DNA of 64,000 nt from Candidatus Ideonella esbjergensis (GTDB lineage Bacteria > Pseudomonadota > Gammaproteobacteria > Burkholderiales > Burkholderiaceae_C), in assembly GCA_016710065.1 (NCBI GenBank), contig JADJLP010000001.1, positions 1,054,001-1,118,000 on the forward strand. Direction: 5' to 3'. The notes beneath the pieces are model-generated. The model had not been told where the DNA came from and ran no database searches. It saw only the letters and a program-made list of their open reading frames with translations. Below are positions 29,025-38,056 of this stretch, piece by piece. Numbering within the stretch: the stretch's first letter is position 1; each line of letters starts with the position of its first letter. Both the position numbers and the translations under genes were made by a program.

Positions 29025-31258
29025 TGAGCACGCGCAGCCTCGGTCACGGTGGGCTCGCCAACGAGCGCCCGGGCGTGCTCATGGTGGATGACGACGAGAT
29101 CAACCTCATGCTCACGCGTGCGGCCCTGCAAGCGGATTTCGACATCGTTGAGGCCCAGGGCGGCGAAGAAGCCCTGCGCCTGCTGCGGGGCTGGACGCCC
29201 GACCTGATCCTGCTGGATGCGCGCATGCCCGGCATCGACGGCTTCGAGACCTGCCAAGAAATTCGCGCGATGTACGGCTTCGAGAACGTACCCGTGCTGA
29301 TGCTCACCGGGCTGGACGACGACGCTTCCATTCAGCGCGCCTTCCAGGTGGGTGCCACCGATTTCTTTGTCAAATCAAACCAGTGGAGCCTGCTGGTGCA
29401 GCGGTTGCACTACATGCTGCGGGCGGCGCGCACCAACCGCGAGCTGGCGCGCAACAAGGCCAACCTGGCCCGCGCGCAAGACCTGGCCCGCATGGGCAGT
29501 TTCGACTGGTACTACAACCCCAATGAGCCCGTGGGCAAGGGGCTGGAGCTGTCGGAGCAGGCCTTGCGCGTGTTTGGCCATGGGCCCGATGACCGTTTGG
29601 GCATGCGCGATATCCTGCACATGCTGAGCCTGCAAGACCGGCACGACATGTTTCGCTCGCTGCGGCTGCTGTTGCGCAATGTCTCGGTGATTGCCAACGA
29701 CGTGCCCATGCAGTTCGAGGACGGCCGCGAGCGCGTGATTCATGTTGAAGCCGAGCCTGAGTTTGCCGAGCACGGGCAGTGCATAGGCTACAAGGGCATC
29801 GTTCAGGACGTGACCGACCGGCGCCATGCCGAGGACAGCATCCGTCGCCTGGCCAGCACCGACGCACTCACCACCCTGCCCAACCGACGCCAGCTGATGA
29901 TCCGCGCCGAGCGCGCGCTCGAGTTCGCGCGCGAACGGGGCTACTCGGTGGCCCTGTTGATGATCGACCTGGACCGGTTCAAGAACATCAACGACACGTT
30001 GGGCCACTACGCTGGCGACGAGTTGCTGATCGAGGTCTCACAGCGTTTGCGCATGTGCGTGCGGCATTCCGACCAGTTCAGCGATGGCCTGATCGAATCG
30101 GCCGGTGCCCGCACGCACCGGGCGCTCGAAGCGGTGGCTCGCCTGGGCGGTGACGAATTCGTGGCCCTGCTGCCCGAGGTGCACGCCGACGCCGACGCGC
30201 AGCGCGTGGCCGAGCGCATCCTCACCGTGTTGCGCGAGCCGGTCTATGTGGCCGGGCAAGAGTGCTTTGCCACGGCCAGCGTGGGCATTGCCATCTTCCC
30301 GCGCGACGGCGACAACGTGGCCGATCTGCTGCGCAATGCCGACGTGGCCATGTACGCCGCCAAGAACGCCGGCCGCAACGCCAGCATCACCTACAGCCCG
30401 CGCCTGGCCGGCCGCGGCCCCGAGGTGCTGGTGCTGGAAACGGCGCTGCACAAGGCCCTGGAGCGCAACGAACTGGAGCTGCACTACCAGCCCAAGGTGG
30501 ACGTGACCCGTTCGTGCATGGTGGGTGTGGAGGCGCTGATGCGCTGGCGCCGCAACGGCCAACTGGTGGCGGCCGGCGAATTCATTCCCCTGGCCGAAGA
30601 AACCGGGTTGATCGTGCCCATGACCGAGTGGGCGCTGCGCGAGGCCGCGCGCCAGGCCCGCGAGTGGCAGGGTGAATTCGGCTTTGACGACACCATTGCT
30701 GTGAACATGCCCAGCCGCATGTTCCACCGCTCCGACCTGATAGACCAGATCCACGAAGCCGTGGGGCCCCACGGCGTGCCGCCGCGCCGTCTGCTGCTGG
30801 AGATCACCGAGGGCACCCTGATGACCAACCTGGAGCAGATCCTGCCCACGTTGCACCACCTCAACGAGCTGGGCGTGCAGATCTCGGTCGATGACTTCGG
30901 CACCGGTTACTCGTCGCTGGCCTACCTCACCACGCTGCCGATCTCGGAAGTGAAGATCGACCGCTCCTTCGTGAACAAGCTGGGCGTCACGCCCAAGAGC
31001 ACGGCTGTCATCACCACCATCGTGGCGCTGGCACGGGCGCTGGGCCTGCGGGTGATCGCCGAAGGCGTCGAAACCATCAGCCAGCAGAACATCCTGCACC
31101 GCCAGGGCTGCAGCAGCATGCAGGGCTTCTTGTTCGCGCGGCCCATGCCGGGCCACGCCATTCCGGCCTGGGCCAAGAACTTCTCGCAGTCCGCGCCCCG
31201 GGTGGAGGCGATAGGCTTTGACGAGGACGACGATCTGCCCCGGTTGGCGCTGAGCTGA
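29021..31258 (+). CDS. Response regulator with GGDEF and EAL domains
   Basis: This 745-residue c-di-GMP enzyme begins with a receiver domain (VDDDE at 22-26, phospho-Asp 66 in LLDARMPG), then a PAS-like linker (about 155-275). The GGDEF domain has an intact GGDEF at 376-380 but no RxxD I-site and an insert before the motif. The EAL domain has EAL at 504-506, DDFGTGYSSL and EVKIDRSFV, so phosphodiesterase residues are present. It could make or degrade c-di-GMP; which activity dominates cannot be read. The upstream Hpt gene implies control by phosphorelay. Confidence 0.9.
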   Translation: MMSTRSLGHGGLANERPGVLMVDDDEINLMLTRAALQADFDIVEAQGGEEALRLLRGWTPDLILLDARMPGIDGFETCQEIRAMYGFENVPVLMLTGLDDDASIQRAFQVGATDFFVKSNQWSLLVQRLHYMLRAARTNRELARNKANLARAQDLARMGSFDWYYNPNEPVGKGLELSEQALRVFGHGPDDRLGMRDILHMLSLQDRHDMFRSLRLLLRNVSVIANDVPMQFEDGRERVIHVEAEPEFAEHGQCIGYKGIVQDVTDRRHAEDSIRRLASTDALTTLPNRRQLMIRAERALEFARERGYSVALLMIDLDRFKNINDTLGHYAGDELLIEVSQRLRMCVRHSDQFSDGLIESAGARTHRALEAVARLGGDEFVALLPEVHADADAQRVAERILTVLREPVYVAGQECFATASVGIAIFPRDGDNVADLLRNADVAMYAAKNAGRNASITYSPRLAGRGPEVLVLETALHKALERNELELHYQPKVDVTRSCMVGVEALMRWRRNGQLVAAGEFIPLAEETGLIVPMTEWALREAARQAREWQGEFGFDDTIAVNMPSRMFHRSDLIDQIHEAVGPHGVPPRRLLLEITEGTLMTNLEQILPTLHHLNELGVQISVDDFGTGYSSLAYLTTLPISEVKIDRSFVNKLGVTPKSTAVITTIVALARALGLRVIAEGVETISQQNILHRQGCSSMQGFLFARPMPGHAIPAWAKNFSQSAPRVEAIGFDEDDDLPRLALS

Positions 31259-31271
31259 GTTGGGGGCCGCG

Positions 31272-33071
31272 ATGAGCGCCTCGGACGCCCTCACACCGGC
31301 CCAGATCGCCAAGGCTGCGTTGCGTCGACTGGCTCTGGCCAAGCAAGAGCCCACGCCCGAGAACTACGCCCAGGCCTGGGCCGAAGAGGCGGGTGATGGC
31401 CAAGCCGCCGCACCGCATTTGCCACCCCGGGCCCGGGCCGTGCTGGAGAAGTTGGCCCAGCGCGCCGCCGAAGACCCGACCACGCGCGCCGATCTGGGCA
31501 AGGCCCTGTTGCAAGGCCGCTGGGAAGACGCGCAGCGCCAGCTCGACCGCGGTGCCGAATCGGCCTCGGCCCAGTCGCAGGCCTGGGCCCAGTTGGTCGA
31601 GCGCCTGGCGCGCGGGCTGGAGCGCCCAGGCAAGCAATGGACGCTGGCGCGCAAGAAAGACAGCCTGCAGCGCGTGCTCGATTCCAGCCGCAGCGACATG
31701 CACCGCATGCTGCACCGGCTCAAGCAACTGGTGGGCTCCTGGGACACCGAAGAGCACCTGCCCGACGCCGTGCTGGACGGCACGCAGGACGCCGATGCGA
31801 CCCCGGCCACCGAGGCCGCTGCCGCCAAAACCTCGCACCCTGAGGAACTGGCGCCTCCGGCCGAGACCTCAGCTTTGCCAGGCCTGTGGCCCGATGTGGT
31901 TGGGCCACTGCAGGCCACCGTGCGCGCCGCACTGCCCGACGACGCGCCCCGTGCCGTGGCCCTGGCCGATGAGCTGCAGGTGCTGGCCGGCCGCATCGCC
32001 ATGGAGGGCGCAAGCCCTGAGGTGGCGGCCGCCGTGGCCGAGGTCTGTCAGCGCGCGCGCCGCCTGCTCTCGCACCGCCACCATCTGCTCAACCAGGTGC
32101 ACCGGCTGAGTCAGGAGCTGGCCGGCGGCCTGGCCGAACTCTCTGAGGATGATTCCTGGGTGCGTGGCCAGGTGAGCAGCCTGCGCGAGCGCCTGGACGA
32201 AACCCTGAGCGCGCGTGCCGTGCAGGCAGCGAGTGACCTGCTGGCAGAAACCCGGCTGCGCCAGCGCGATCTGCGCAGCGAGCGCGACCAGGCCCGCGTG
32301 GCGTTGAAGGCGCTGATCCACCGCATGCTCAGCGAGCTGGGCGAGCTCGACCAGCACACTGGCCGCTTCAGCGACGGCATGCTGCGCTACGCCGACACCA
32401 TAGGGCGTGCCGACTCTATCGAGATGCTGGCCGGCGTGGTGCGCGAGATGGTGGAAGAAAGCCGCAGCGTGCACGCCCTGGTGAGCAGCACGCGCGAGCG
32501 CCTGCATGGCGAGCACAACCGCGCCGTGGAGCTGGAAGCCCGGGTGCGCGAGCTGGAGACCGAACTGCGCCGCCTCTCCGACGAAGTGGCCACCGACGCA
32601 CTCACGCAAATTGCCAACCGCCGCGGCCTGACCCTGGCCTTCGAGACCGAGCGTGCGCGGCTGGAACGCGAGGGCGGCCAACTGGCGGTGGGCCTGCTCG
32701 ACATCGACAACTTCAAGCGCCTGAACGACAGCCTGGGCCATGCCGCTGGTGACCAAGCGCTCATTGCGCTGGCCGAGCATGTGCGCAAGTCGCTGCGGCC
32801 GGTGGATGTGGTGGCGCGCTTTGGCGGCGAAGAATTCGTGGTGCTGCTGCCCGGCACCCCGGTGGACGAAGGCCAGCAAACCCTCACGCGCCTGCAGCGC
32901 ATGCTCAGTGCCAGCCTGTTCATGCACGAGGACAAGGAAATCTTCGTCACTTTCTCGGCCGGCGTCACCGCCTACCGCGCTGGCGAGCCCTTGCAGGAAG
33001 CGCTGGAGCGCGCCGACGAAGCCCTTTACGAAGCCAAGCGCACGGGCAAGAACCGCACTTGCACTGCGTGA
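31272..33071 (+). CDS. Cytosolic diguanylate cyclase with long helical N-terminus
   Basis: This 599-residue protein has a soluble N-terminal region of about 430 residues that is mainly helical and coiled-coil-like (repeated QAASDLLAETRLRQRDLRSE-type heptads). A GGDEF domain follows, with GGEEF near 518-522 and an I-site RPVD five residues before it. It starts 13 bp after the upstream REC-GGDEF-EAL gene, so the two form one transcript. The N-terminal region has no named sensor domain. The architecture resembles cyclases whose activity is set by coiled-coil dimerisation. Confidence 0.87.
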   Translation: MSASDALTPAQIAKAALRRLALAKQEPTPENYAQAWAEEAGDGQAAAPHLPPRARAVLEKLAQRAAEDPTTRADLGKALLQGRWEDAQRQLDRGAESASAQSQAWAQLVERLARGLERPGKQWTLARKKDSLQRVLDSSRSDMHRMLHRLKQLVGSWDTEEHLPDAVLDGTQDADATPATEAAAAKTSHPEELAPPAETSALPGLWPDVVGPLQATVRAALPDDAPRAVALADELQVLAGRIAMEGASPEVAAAVAEVCQRARRLLSHRHHLLNQVHRLSQELAGGLAELSEDDSWVRGQVSSLRERLDETLSARAVQAASDLLAETRLRQRDLRSERDQARVALKALIHRMLSELGELDQHTGRFSDGMLRYADTIGRADSIEMLAGVVREMVEESRSVHALVSSTRERLHGEHNRAVELEARVRELETELRRLSDEVATDALTQIANRRGLTLAFETERARLEREGGQLAVGLLDIDNFKRLNDSLGHAAGDQALIALAEHVRKSLRPVDVVARFGGEEFVVLLPGTPVDEGQQTLTRLQRMLSASLFMHEDKEIFVTFSAGVTAYRAGEPLQEALERADEALYEAKRTGKNRTCTA

Positions 33072-33220
33072 GGGCCTGGTGGACGGCGGTGGCGGCGGGC
33101 GAGACGGAAGTGGCGGCGCGCGAGGCCGCAGTGGCCCAGCAATGCCAAGCTGCATGCACCGGCAGTGGAGGCACCACTCAGCGATAGCATGGAGGCAGCC
33201 CACTCAGGGAACCCCGTGCC

Positions 33221-34843
33221 ATGACCAAAGCCTTCGTCGCCGCCACCCAAGCCCTGCAGCAGCATTGCCGCCGGTTTGACGCCTCAGGCTTGGAGGCCAA
33301 GTCTGCCGCGTTGGCGCAGGTGGCTGCCGCACCATTGCCCTTGTCTGCGGCCTTGATCGGTCACCACGAGGCGCTGCTGTTTCTGCGCGCCCACCCCAGC
33401 AGTGCGGCCATGCTGCGCCAGGTGGAGGCGGAGCTGGCCCGATTGACGAGGTTCTTGCAAGCCCACCGCGGCCAGCACCCCGAGGCCTTGCAGAACCATG
33501 GCCTGCCCTTCGTGGCCACCGCCACCCGCTACTCGCACGATTGCCTGCGCTGGCTGTTGCAGCACCCGCATTGCCGCGTGGGCTTTCACGCCTGGGGCGA
33601 CCCGGTGCTGGACCTGAACGCCGTGCTGCGCCTCACGCTGCCGCCGCTGGAGCGCTCGTACACCACGGCCGGGCAGGGCAACGACGATCTGCTCGAATCG
33701 CTGCAGGTGAGCGAGCTGCAAAGGCTGCCCTTCCTGGTGAGCGAGCTCTCGCGCCTGGACGCCACGCCCTTTGTGAAAGACCAGCTCTTTGATGCGCTGG
33801 ACCTGTACGTGCGTCTGGAACCGAAGCGCAAGCAGTTCTCCAAGGCCTACAACCGCCTGCCCATGGCCGCCAGCTTCTTTCAGACCGAGCTGCTGCGTCA
33901 GTACGAGCCCAAGGCGGTGATGAACCAGCCGCTGCCGGCCCCACGTGCGCTGGACCACGCCGGCCTGGCCGAAGTGAGCCAGGTGATACGCAACACGCTG
34001 GCGCTCACGGCCCGCGAGACCGACCCCGGCACCTACATGGACCTGCGCGCCCTGCAGGTGCTGGACCTGGAGCGCGGCCTCTCGGTGGCGCTGTACGGGA
34101 TGCGACCGGAGCGCCAGATGCCGCTGGAGTCTTACGTGGGCTTCATGCTGTTCAAGAACGGCTTGGCGGTGTCGTATGGAGGTGCCTGGGTGCTGGGGCC
34201 GCGAGCGAACTTTGGCATGAACATCTTCGAGCCCTACCGGGGTGGCGAATCGGGCTACATGATGTGCCAGGTGCTGCGCGCCTACCGGCAAACCTTTGGC
34301 GTTGACTTCTTCGAGGTCGATGCCCACCAGTTCGGGCTGGACAACGCCGACGGCATCGCCTCGGGCGCCTTCTGGTTCTACCACCGCCACGGCTTTCGGC
34401 CACTGGACGCCGAGCTGGCTGCACTGGCCGGGCGCGAGGCCGCGCTGAACCAGCGCAAGCCCGGGTGGCGCTCGAGCGAGCGCACCTTGCTGAAGTTCAC
34501 CGGCAGCAATGTGGCGCTGAACTTCGGGGGCGTGGTGCCGCCTTCGGTGGACGAGCTGTGCATGGCCGTCACCGCATGGGTGGCGCGCCATCACCAAGGC
34601 GACCGCGTGGCGGCCGAGCGCGACGCGCTGCAGCGCTTGGCCACCGCCTCAGGCGCGGTGGGCTCGGCCCCTGCTGCCGAACAGCGGGCGTTGTCGGAAG
34701 TGGCCCTGCTGGCCCAGGCGCTGCAGGTGAGCGACATGGCGCAGTGGCAACTGCTGCGCCGCATGGCCCGGGCCAAGCCGCAAGACCTGGCCGCCTACCA
34801 ACGCCTGCTGCTGCAGTGGTTTGCTCTGCGCAGCAAGAGCTGA
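33221..34843 (+). CDS. Unrecognised 540-aa protein with GNAT-like C-terminal half
   Basis: I do not recognise the family of this soluble 540-residue protein. The N-terminal half is helical, with RYSHDCLRWLLQHP and a LESLQVSELQRLPFLVSEL segment. Between about 290 and 395 it reads like an acyltransferase core: a strand-rich LSVALYGM..LESYVGFMLFKNGLAVSYGG, a GGESGYMMCQVLRAYRQTFG helix, and AFWFYHRHGFRPLD. The last resembles the final GNAT strand-helix motif. No signal peptide is present. A promoter is expected in the 150-bp gap after the cyclase. The GNAT link is a pattern-level inference. Confidence 0.7.
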   Translation: MTKAFVAATQALQQHCRRFDASGLEAKSAALAQVAAAPLPLSAALIGHHEALLFLRAHPSSAAMLRQVEAELARLTRFLQAHRGQHPEALQNHGLPFVATATRYSHDCLRWLLQHPHCRVGFHAWGDPVLDLNAVLRLTLPPLERSYTTAGQGNDDLLESLQVSELQRLPFLVSELSRLDATPFVKDQLFDALDLYVRLEPKRKQFSKAYNRLPMAASFFQTELLRQYEPKAVMNQPLPAPRALDHAGLAEVSQVIRNTLALTARETDPGTYMDLRALQVLDLERGLSVALYGMRPERQMPLESYVGFMLFKNGLAVSYGGAWVLGPRANFGMNIFEPYRGGESGYMMCQVLRAYRQTFGVDFFEVDAHQFGLDNADGIASGAFWFYHRHGFRPLDAELAALAGREAALNQRKPGWRSSERTLLKFTGSNVALNFGGVVPPSVDELCMAVTAWVARHHQGDRVAAERDALQRLATASGAVGSAPAAEQRALSEVALLAQALQVSDMAQWQLLRRMARAKPQDLAAYQRLLLQWFALRSKS

Positions 34844-34846
34844 CTG

Positions 34847-36775
34847 TTAGCGGCTCAGCTTGGTCTGGCTCAGCTCGCCCGTCAGGTAGCCCACCGCAGC
34901 GCCAAACTTGTTCTTGTAGTTGGCCTTGATGGCGGCGAGCACATCGGCCGGCAGGCCGCTGCGGTCGCCGGCGTGTTGGAAGTTGCTCATGATGTAGGTC
35001 CAGCCGTTCAACTCGTCCACGGCGTGCAAGCCGGTTGATTCGCCACCGGCCGGGATCGACATCAGGCGCGAGAGCTGCTTGGTGTCCACGTGGTAGGCCC
35101 ACAGGAAGTTGTTCAGGTGCTGGCCGCTGTCCTCGCCAATGAACAGGGTGCGCATCTTCTCGGAGAACTTCAGGTTGTCGGGGTTGCCCACCTTGTTCGG
35201 GTTGGCTGTGTTGCCAATGGCGTCCGCGGCGATGTCTTCGCCCGCCAGCAGGGCCTTGATGTCCACCGGCACCCAGTCGCTGTTGATGGCGTTGCTGGCA
35301 CTGTCCTTCTGGCCACCGGTCAGATTCAGGGCCATCACCGCGCCGGCGTTCAGGGCCTTGGGCACCGAAACGCCATTGCCGGCCACGTTCAGGGCGTGGC
35401 CGGCCACCATGGCCGACTGCACGTTCTGCAGCGCCGAGTAGGCGATCTTGTCCTTGATGTTGACGGTGGTGCCTTCCATCTTGGTGAAGCCCATGGAGGC
35501 GCCCACCAGCGCGGCGTAGCGGTGGGTTTCCAGGAAGGCGGCGGCCTTTTCCATGCCGGAATTGAGCTTGACCCACTCCACCTTGCCGTTGGCCACGATC
35601 CTGGTGAAGCTGGTGTCGGCCGGGTCGGTGGTGGACATCGCCATGATGTCGGTGGCCTTGAGTGTGCTGGCCAGGTTGTGGATCTCCTCGCTGGTGGCCG
35701 AACCGAGCTTGATCCAGGTCAGTGGCGCGGCCGTGGTGGCCGCCGGGTCAATCGAGAAACCCGCACCCACCTTGGCCACGTACAAGGTGCCGGCGGAGAG
35801 GTCACCCGCCTTGTCGGCCACGAACACGAAGTAGCCGCTGTTGGTGGCGTCGTCGCCCATCAGCACGGTGCGGTTGTCGGGCATGACCTGCACCAGTTCG
35901 TGCGAGATGCGGCCCAGGCAGTAGTGCTTCTTGATGCTGCCGGTGCCGTCGGCGTTCACCGTCACTTCGGGCAGGTGTCCGTAGTGGTAGGGATTGGCGG
36001 CGGTTTCGCTGCCATAGAGGTTCTTGCTGAAGCCCTTGAACTGCGTTTCGTTGGCAGCGGTGAAGGCGTTGGGTTCGTACTCTTCGCTCGACAGATGGGT
36101 GCCCCAGGGCGAGAGGCTGGCGCCGCAAGTGATCCACAGGCCGTGCACGCCGGAAGTGTCCACGTTGTGGTACTTCACCAGGCTCAGCTTGCCGGTGGCC
36201 TTGTCCTGGTCGAGCGTGAGCACGGCGACGGGCGAGGGCAGCATGCCGTACATGCCGGCCTTGCCGTCTTGCGCCCAGGAGGTGTACTCGAACTGCACCA
36301 CCGCGAACACGGTGTTGCCCTTCACGCCGGCCACGGCCGCGCCCGGGAGGGTCAACAACGAGGTGCCGTCGGGTGCATCGGAGAAGTACTGGCGCTCGCT
36401 GCCCGGCACGGTGGCGTCGATGATGGGCTGGTTGTTGATGTCCCAGTAGCCACCGGCCAGCACCGTGCCGCCCTTGCCATCGGGCACGCTGTCACCGGTG
36501 ATGAAGAAGGGCTGGTAGGCCAGCTTGAAGTCGAGCGTGCTGGCGTCGCTGAAAGTGACCGTCATGGTCGAGCCGGCCGTGGTGGAGGCCATGGCAGCCG
36601 GGTTGGCCAGGGTCGGGGCGTCCATGCCCTTGAAGGCCACGCTCGTGAAGCTCACGTCGCTGCCACCACAACCGGTGAGGCAAGCGCCAGCCATGGCGGA
36701 CGACAGCGGCAGCAGGGGTGCGCCGGCCAGCAGTTTGAGCAGGTTGCGGCGGGTGGCTTGGTCAGGGCTGTTCAT
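34847..36775 (-). CDS. phoX: PhoX-type secreted phosphatase (DUF839), Tat substrate
   Basis: This 642-residue protein starts with a twin-arginine signal (SPDQATRRNLLKLLAGAPLLPL) and a lipobox-like GACLTGCGG. It continues as a beta-propeller of the PhoX/DUF839 family, including SPWGTHLSSEEYEPN and HLPEVTV motifs. PhoX enzymes are calcium- and iron-dependent phosphomonoesterases exported folded by Tat under phosphate limitation. The LTGCGG pattern may make this a lipoprotein. Start 36775 is preferred over 36799 because it places RR about eight residues in. A candidate Pho box lies about 50 bp upstream. Confidence 0.83.
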   Translation of the reverse strand: MNSPDQATRRNLLKLLAGAPLLPLSSAMAGACLTGCGGSDVSFTSVAFKGMDAPTLANPAAMASTTAGSTMTVTFSDASTLDFKLAYQPFFITGDSVPDGKGGTVLAGGYWDINNQPIIDATVPGSERQYFSDAPDGTSLLTLPGAAVAGVKGNTVFAVVQFEYTSWAQDGKAGMYGMLPSPVAVLTLDQDKATGKLSLVKYHNVDTSGVHGLWITCGASLSPWGTHLSSEEYEPNAFTAANETQFKGFSKNLYGSETAANPYHYGHLPEVTVNADGTGSIKKHYCLGRISHELVQVMPDNRTVLMGDDATNSGYFVFVADKAGDLSAGTLYVAKVGAGFSIDPAATTAAPLTWIKLGSATSEEIHNLASTLKATDIMAMSTTDPADTSFTRIVANGKVEWVKLNSGMEKAAAFLETHRYAALVGASMGFTKMEGTTVNIKDKIAYSALQNVQSAMVAGHALNVAGNGVSVPKALNAGAVMALNLTGGQKDSASNAINSDWVPVDIKALLAGEDIAADAIGNTANPNKVGNPDNLKFSEKMRTLFIGEDSGQHLNNFLWAYHVDTKQLSRLMSIPAGGESTGLHAVDELNGWTYIMSNFQHAGDRSGLPADVLAAIKANYKNKFGAAVGYLTGELSQTKLSR

Positions 36776-36826
36776 GTTCGGCAGTGGGCTGTGTGGCAAG
36801 TGAGCTGCACAGTGTCGGAGCCGAAT

Positions 36827-36844
36827 GTGAAACCTTCATGACGC
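36827..36844 (-). promoter_or_regulatory. Candidate Pho box upstream of phoX
   Basis: On the minus strand two 7-mers, GCGTCAT and GTTTCAC, are separated by 4 bp, matching the CTGTCAT-N4-CTGTCAC consensus at 5 of 7 positions each. The site ends 51 bp before the phoX start. PhoB control of PhoX is established in other bacteria; here it is inferred. Confidence 0.4.
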
Positions 36845-36875
36845 CGACGGCCGGGCGGCCTTGCCGGGACCGACG

Positions 36876-37895
36876 CTATCGCCACAGATCGACAGGCTGG
36901 CTGGCCGCACGCAGCTTGTCTGCGTGCACTTGCACATAGCGCTGGAACTGGGGCTCGGTGCGGTAAGCGCCCTCGGCCACATAGGCAAAGGCGGCTTCGA
37001 TGTGGAAAGGCCGCAGGTAGCTGTCGAAGCGGAAGACCTCGCGGCCCTGGTTATCGAAGAACACCACGGTGGGGTTCATGTGCACTTGCAGGCTGCGTGC
37101 CCATTCAGCGGTGGGCAGCTGGCGGCCGTCGGGCGTGGTCAAGGGCCGGCGGCTGGTGGCTGACAGGCTGGCGATGTCAAGGCGCTTGAGCAGGGCCCGC
37201 AGGCCGGGGCGGGTGAAGGCCACCCCATGCATTTCGTCGCAGGATTTGCAGGGCTGGGTTTCGAACAGCACGGCCAGCGGTTTGCCTTGGGGCTGGCGCT
37301 GCAACTGCGTGGGCCTGGCCAGCAGGTAGGGGCGGCGGGCCGCGCGCACGGCGTCGGCCGAGGCCTCGCGGCGCGCCAGGAAGTCCAACAAGGCCTCGGT
37401 CTTGGCGCGGTCCTGGATGAGGAAGTCAAGCACGGCCTCGAAGCGTTCCGGCGGTTGGTAGCCATCTAGCCGCAGGAGCTGCTTGCCGTCCGTTCCGAGA
37501 AAGATCAGGGTGGGGGTGAACTGCACCTTCAGGGCTTGGGCGAGTGACTTTTCACTCAGGCGCCGGCCATCGAGCCAGGCCACCTCGCGGTCGCCCCAGA
37601 GGTTCAGGGCGATGGCCGTGAAGTGCTGGCGGGTCTTGTCTGCAATCGCGGCTTGGCCAAAGTTGTCCTTCATCAGCCTGGCGCAATAGGGGCAGCCGTC
37701 CTGGCCGAAATACACCATCACGCCGCGCTTGCCCGCGCGCGCAGCGTCGGCCACGTCCTCATTCAGTTCGAGAAAGCTCTGGGTGAACCAGGATGGAATT
37801 TCGATGGCATGGGGCGAGGCCTCCTGCGCCCTGGCGGGTGCCAAGCCCAGCACCAGGCAACTCCATGCGATCAGCAGCAGCTTCTTCATGTCCAC
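36876..37895 (-). CDS. Periplasmic protein with two thioredoxin-like domains
   Basis: This 339-residue protein has a signal peptide (MDMKKLLLIAWSCLVLGLAPARA, cleavage near residue 23) and two thioredoxin folds. The first has active-site CPYC at 68-71 (YFGQDGCPYCARLM, SoxW-like). The second has CKSC near 217 (FETQPCKSCDEMHG). Both have the downstream cis-Pro region (FTPTLIF, MNPTVVF). It probably reduces or exchanges disulfides in the periplasm. Tandem domains suggest electron relay between two CXXC sites; the partner is unknown. The region from 37896 to the YgjP remnant holds no gene. Confidence 0.83.
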   Translation of the reverse strand: MDMKKLLLIAWSCLVLGLAPARAQEASPHAIEIPSWFTQSFLELNEDVADAARAGKRGVMVYFGQDGCPYCARLMKDNFGQAAIADKTRQHFTAIALNLWGDREVAWLDGRRLSEKSLAQALKVQFTPTLIFLGTDGKQLLRLDGYQPPERFEAVLDFLIQDRAKTEALLDFLARREASADAVRAARRPYLLARPTQLQRQPQGKPLAVLFETQPCKSCDEMHGVAFTRPGLRALLKRLDIASLSATSRRPLTTPDGRQLPTAEWARSLQVHMNPTVVFFDNQGREVFRFDSYLRPFHIEAAFAYVAEGAYRTEPQFQRYVQVHADKLRAASQPVDLWR

Positions 37896-37936
37896 CAGTA
37901 TGCACCGGCAAAATACCCACTGGCCGCCAACACTTG

Positions 37937-38056
37937 GCGGTTGTTAAGACCCGAAAGCCTTCTTCCGCCATGTTGTCCAGCTTCTCCTTCACGACCCCGG
38001 CAGTTTGGATCTCGCCGGACCAGCGCTCGGTAGAACCTGGGGGCGTGGTTGGCTAG
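37937..38056 (-). pseudogene. YgjP-like metallopeptidase, 3'-end remnant (copy 1)
   Basis: Minus-strand conceptual translation gives NHAPRFYRALVRRDPN and, after a frameshift, VKEKLDNMAEEGFRV. These align with NHSPKCYRTLDRHMPNWRA and LKEKLGNMVEEVFRA of the copy at 42.7 kb. Only the last ~40 codons survive, and the HExxH site is absent. It lies directly downstream of the methyltransferase gene, whose frame runs into it. Confidence 0.65.

Noticed and set aside
35090..36841. 583-codon plus-strand ORF opposite phoX
   Set aside because: Antisense shadow; Gly/His/Val-rich without any family pattern.
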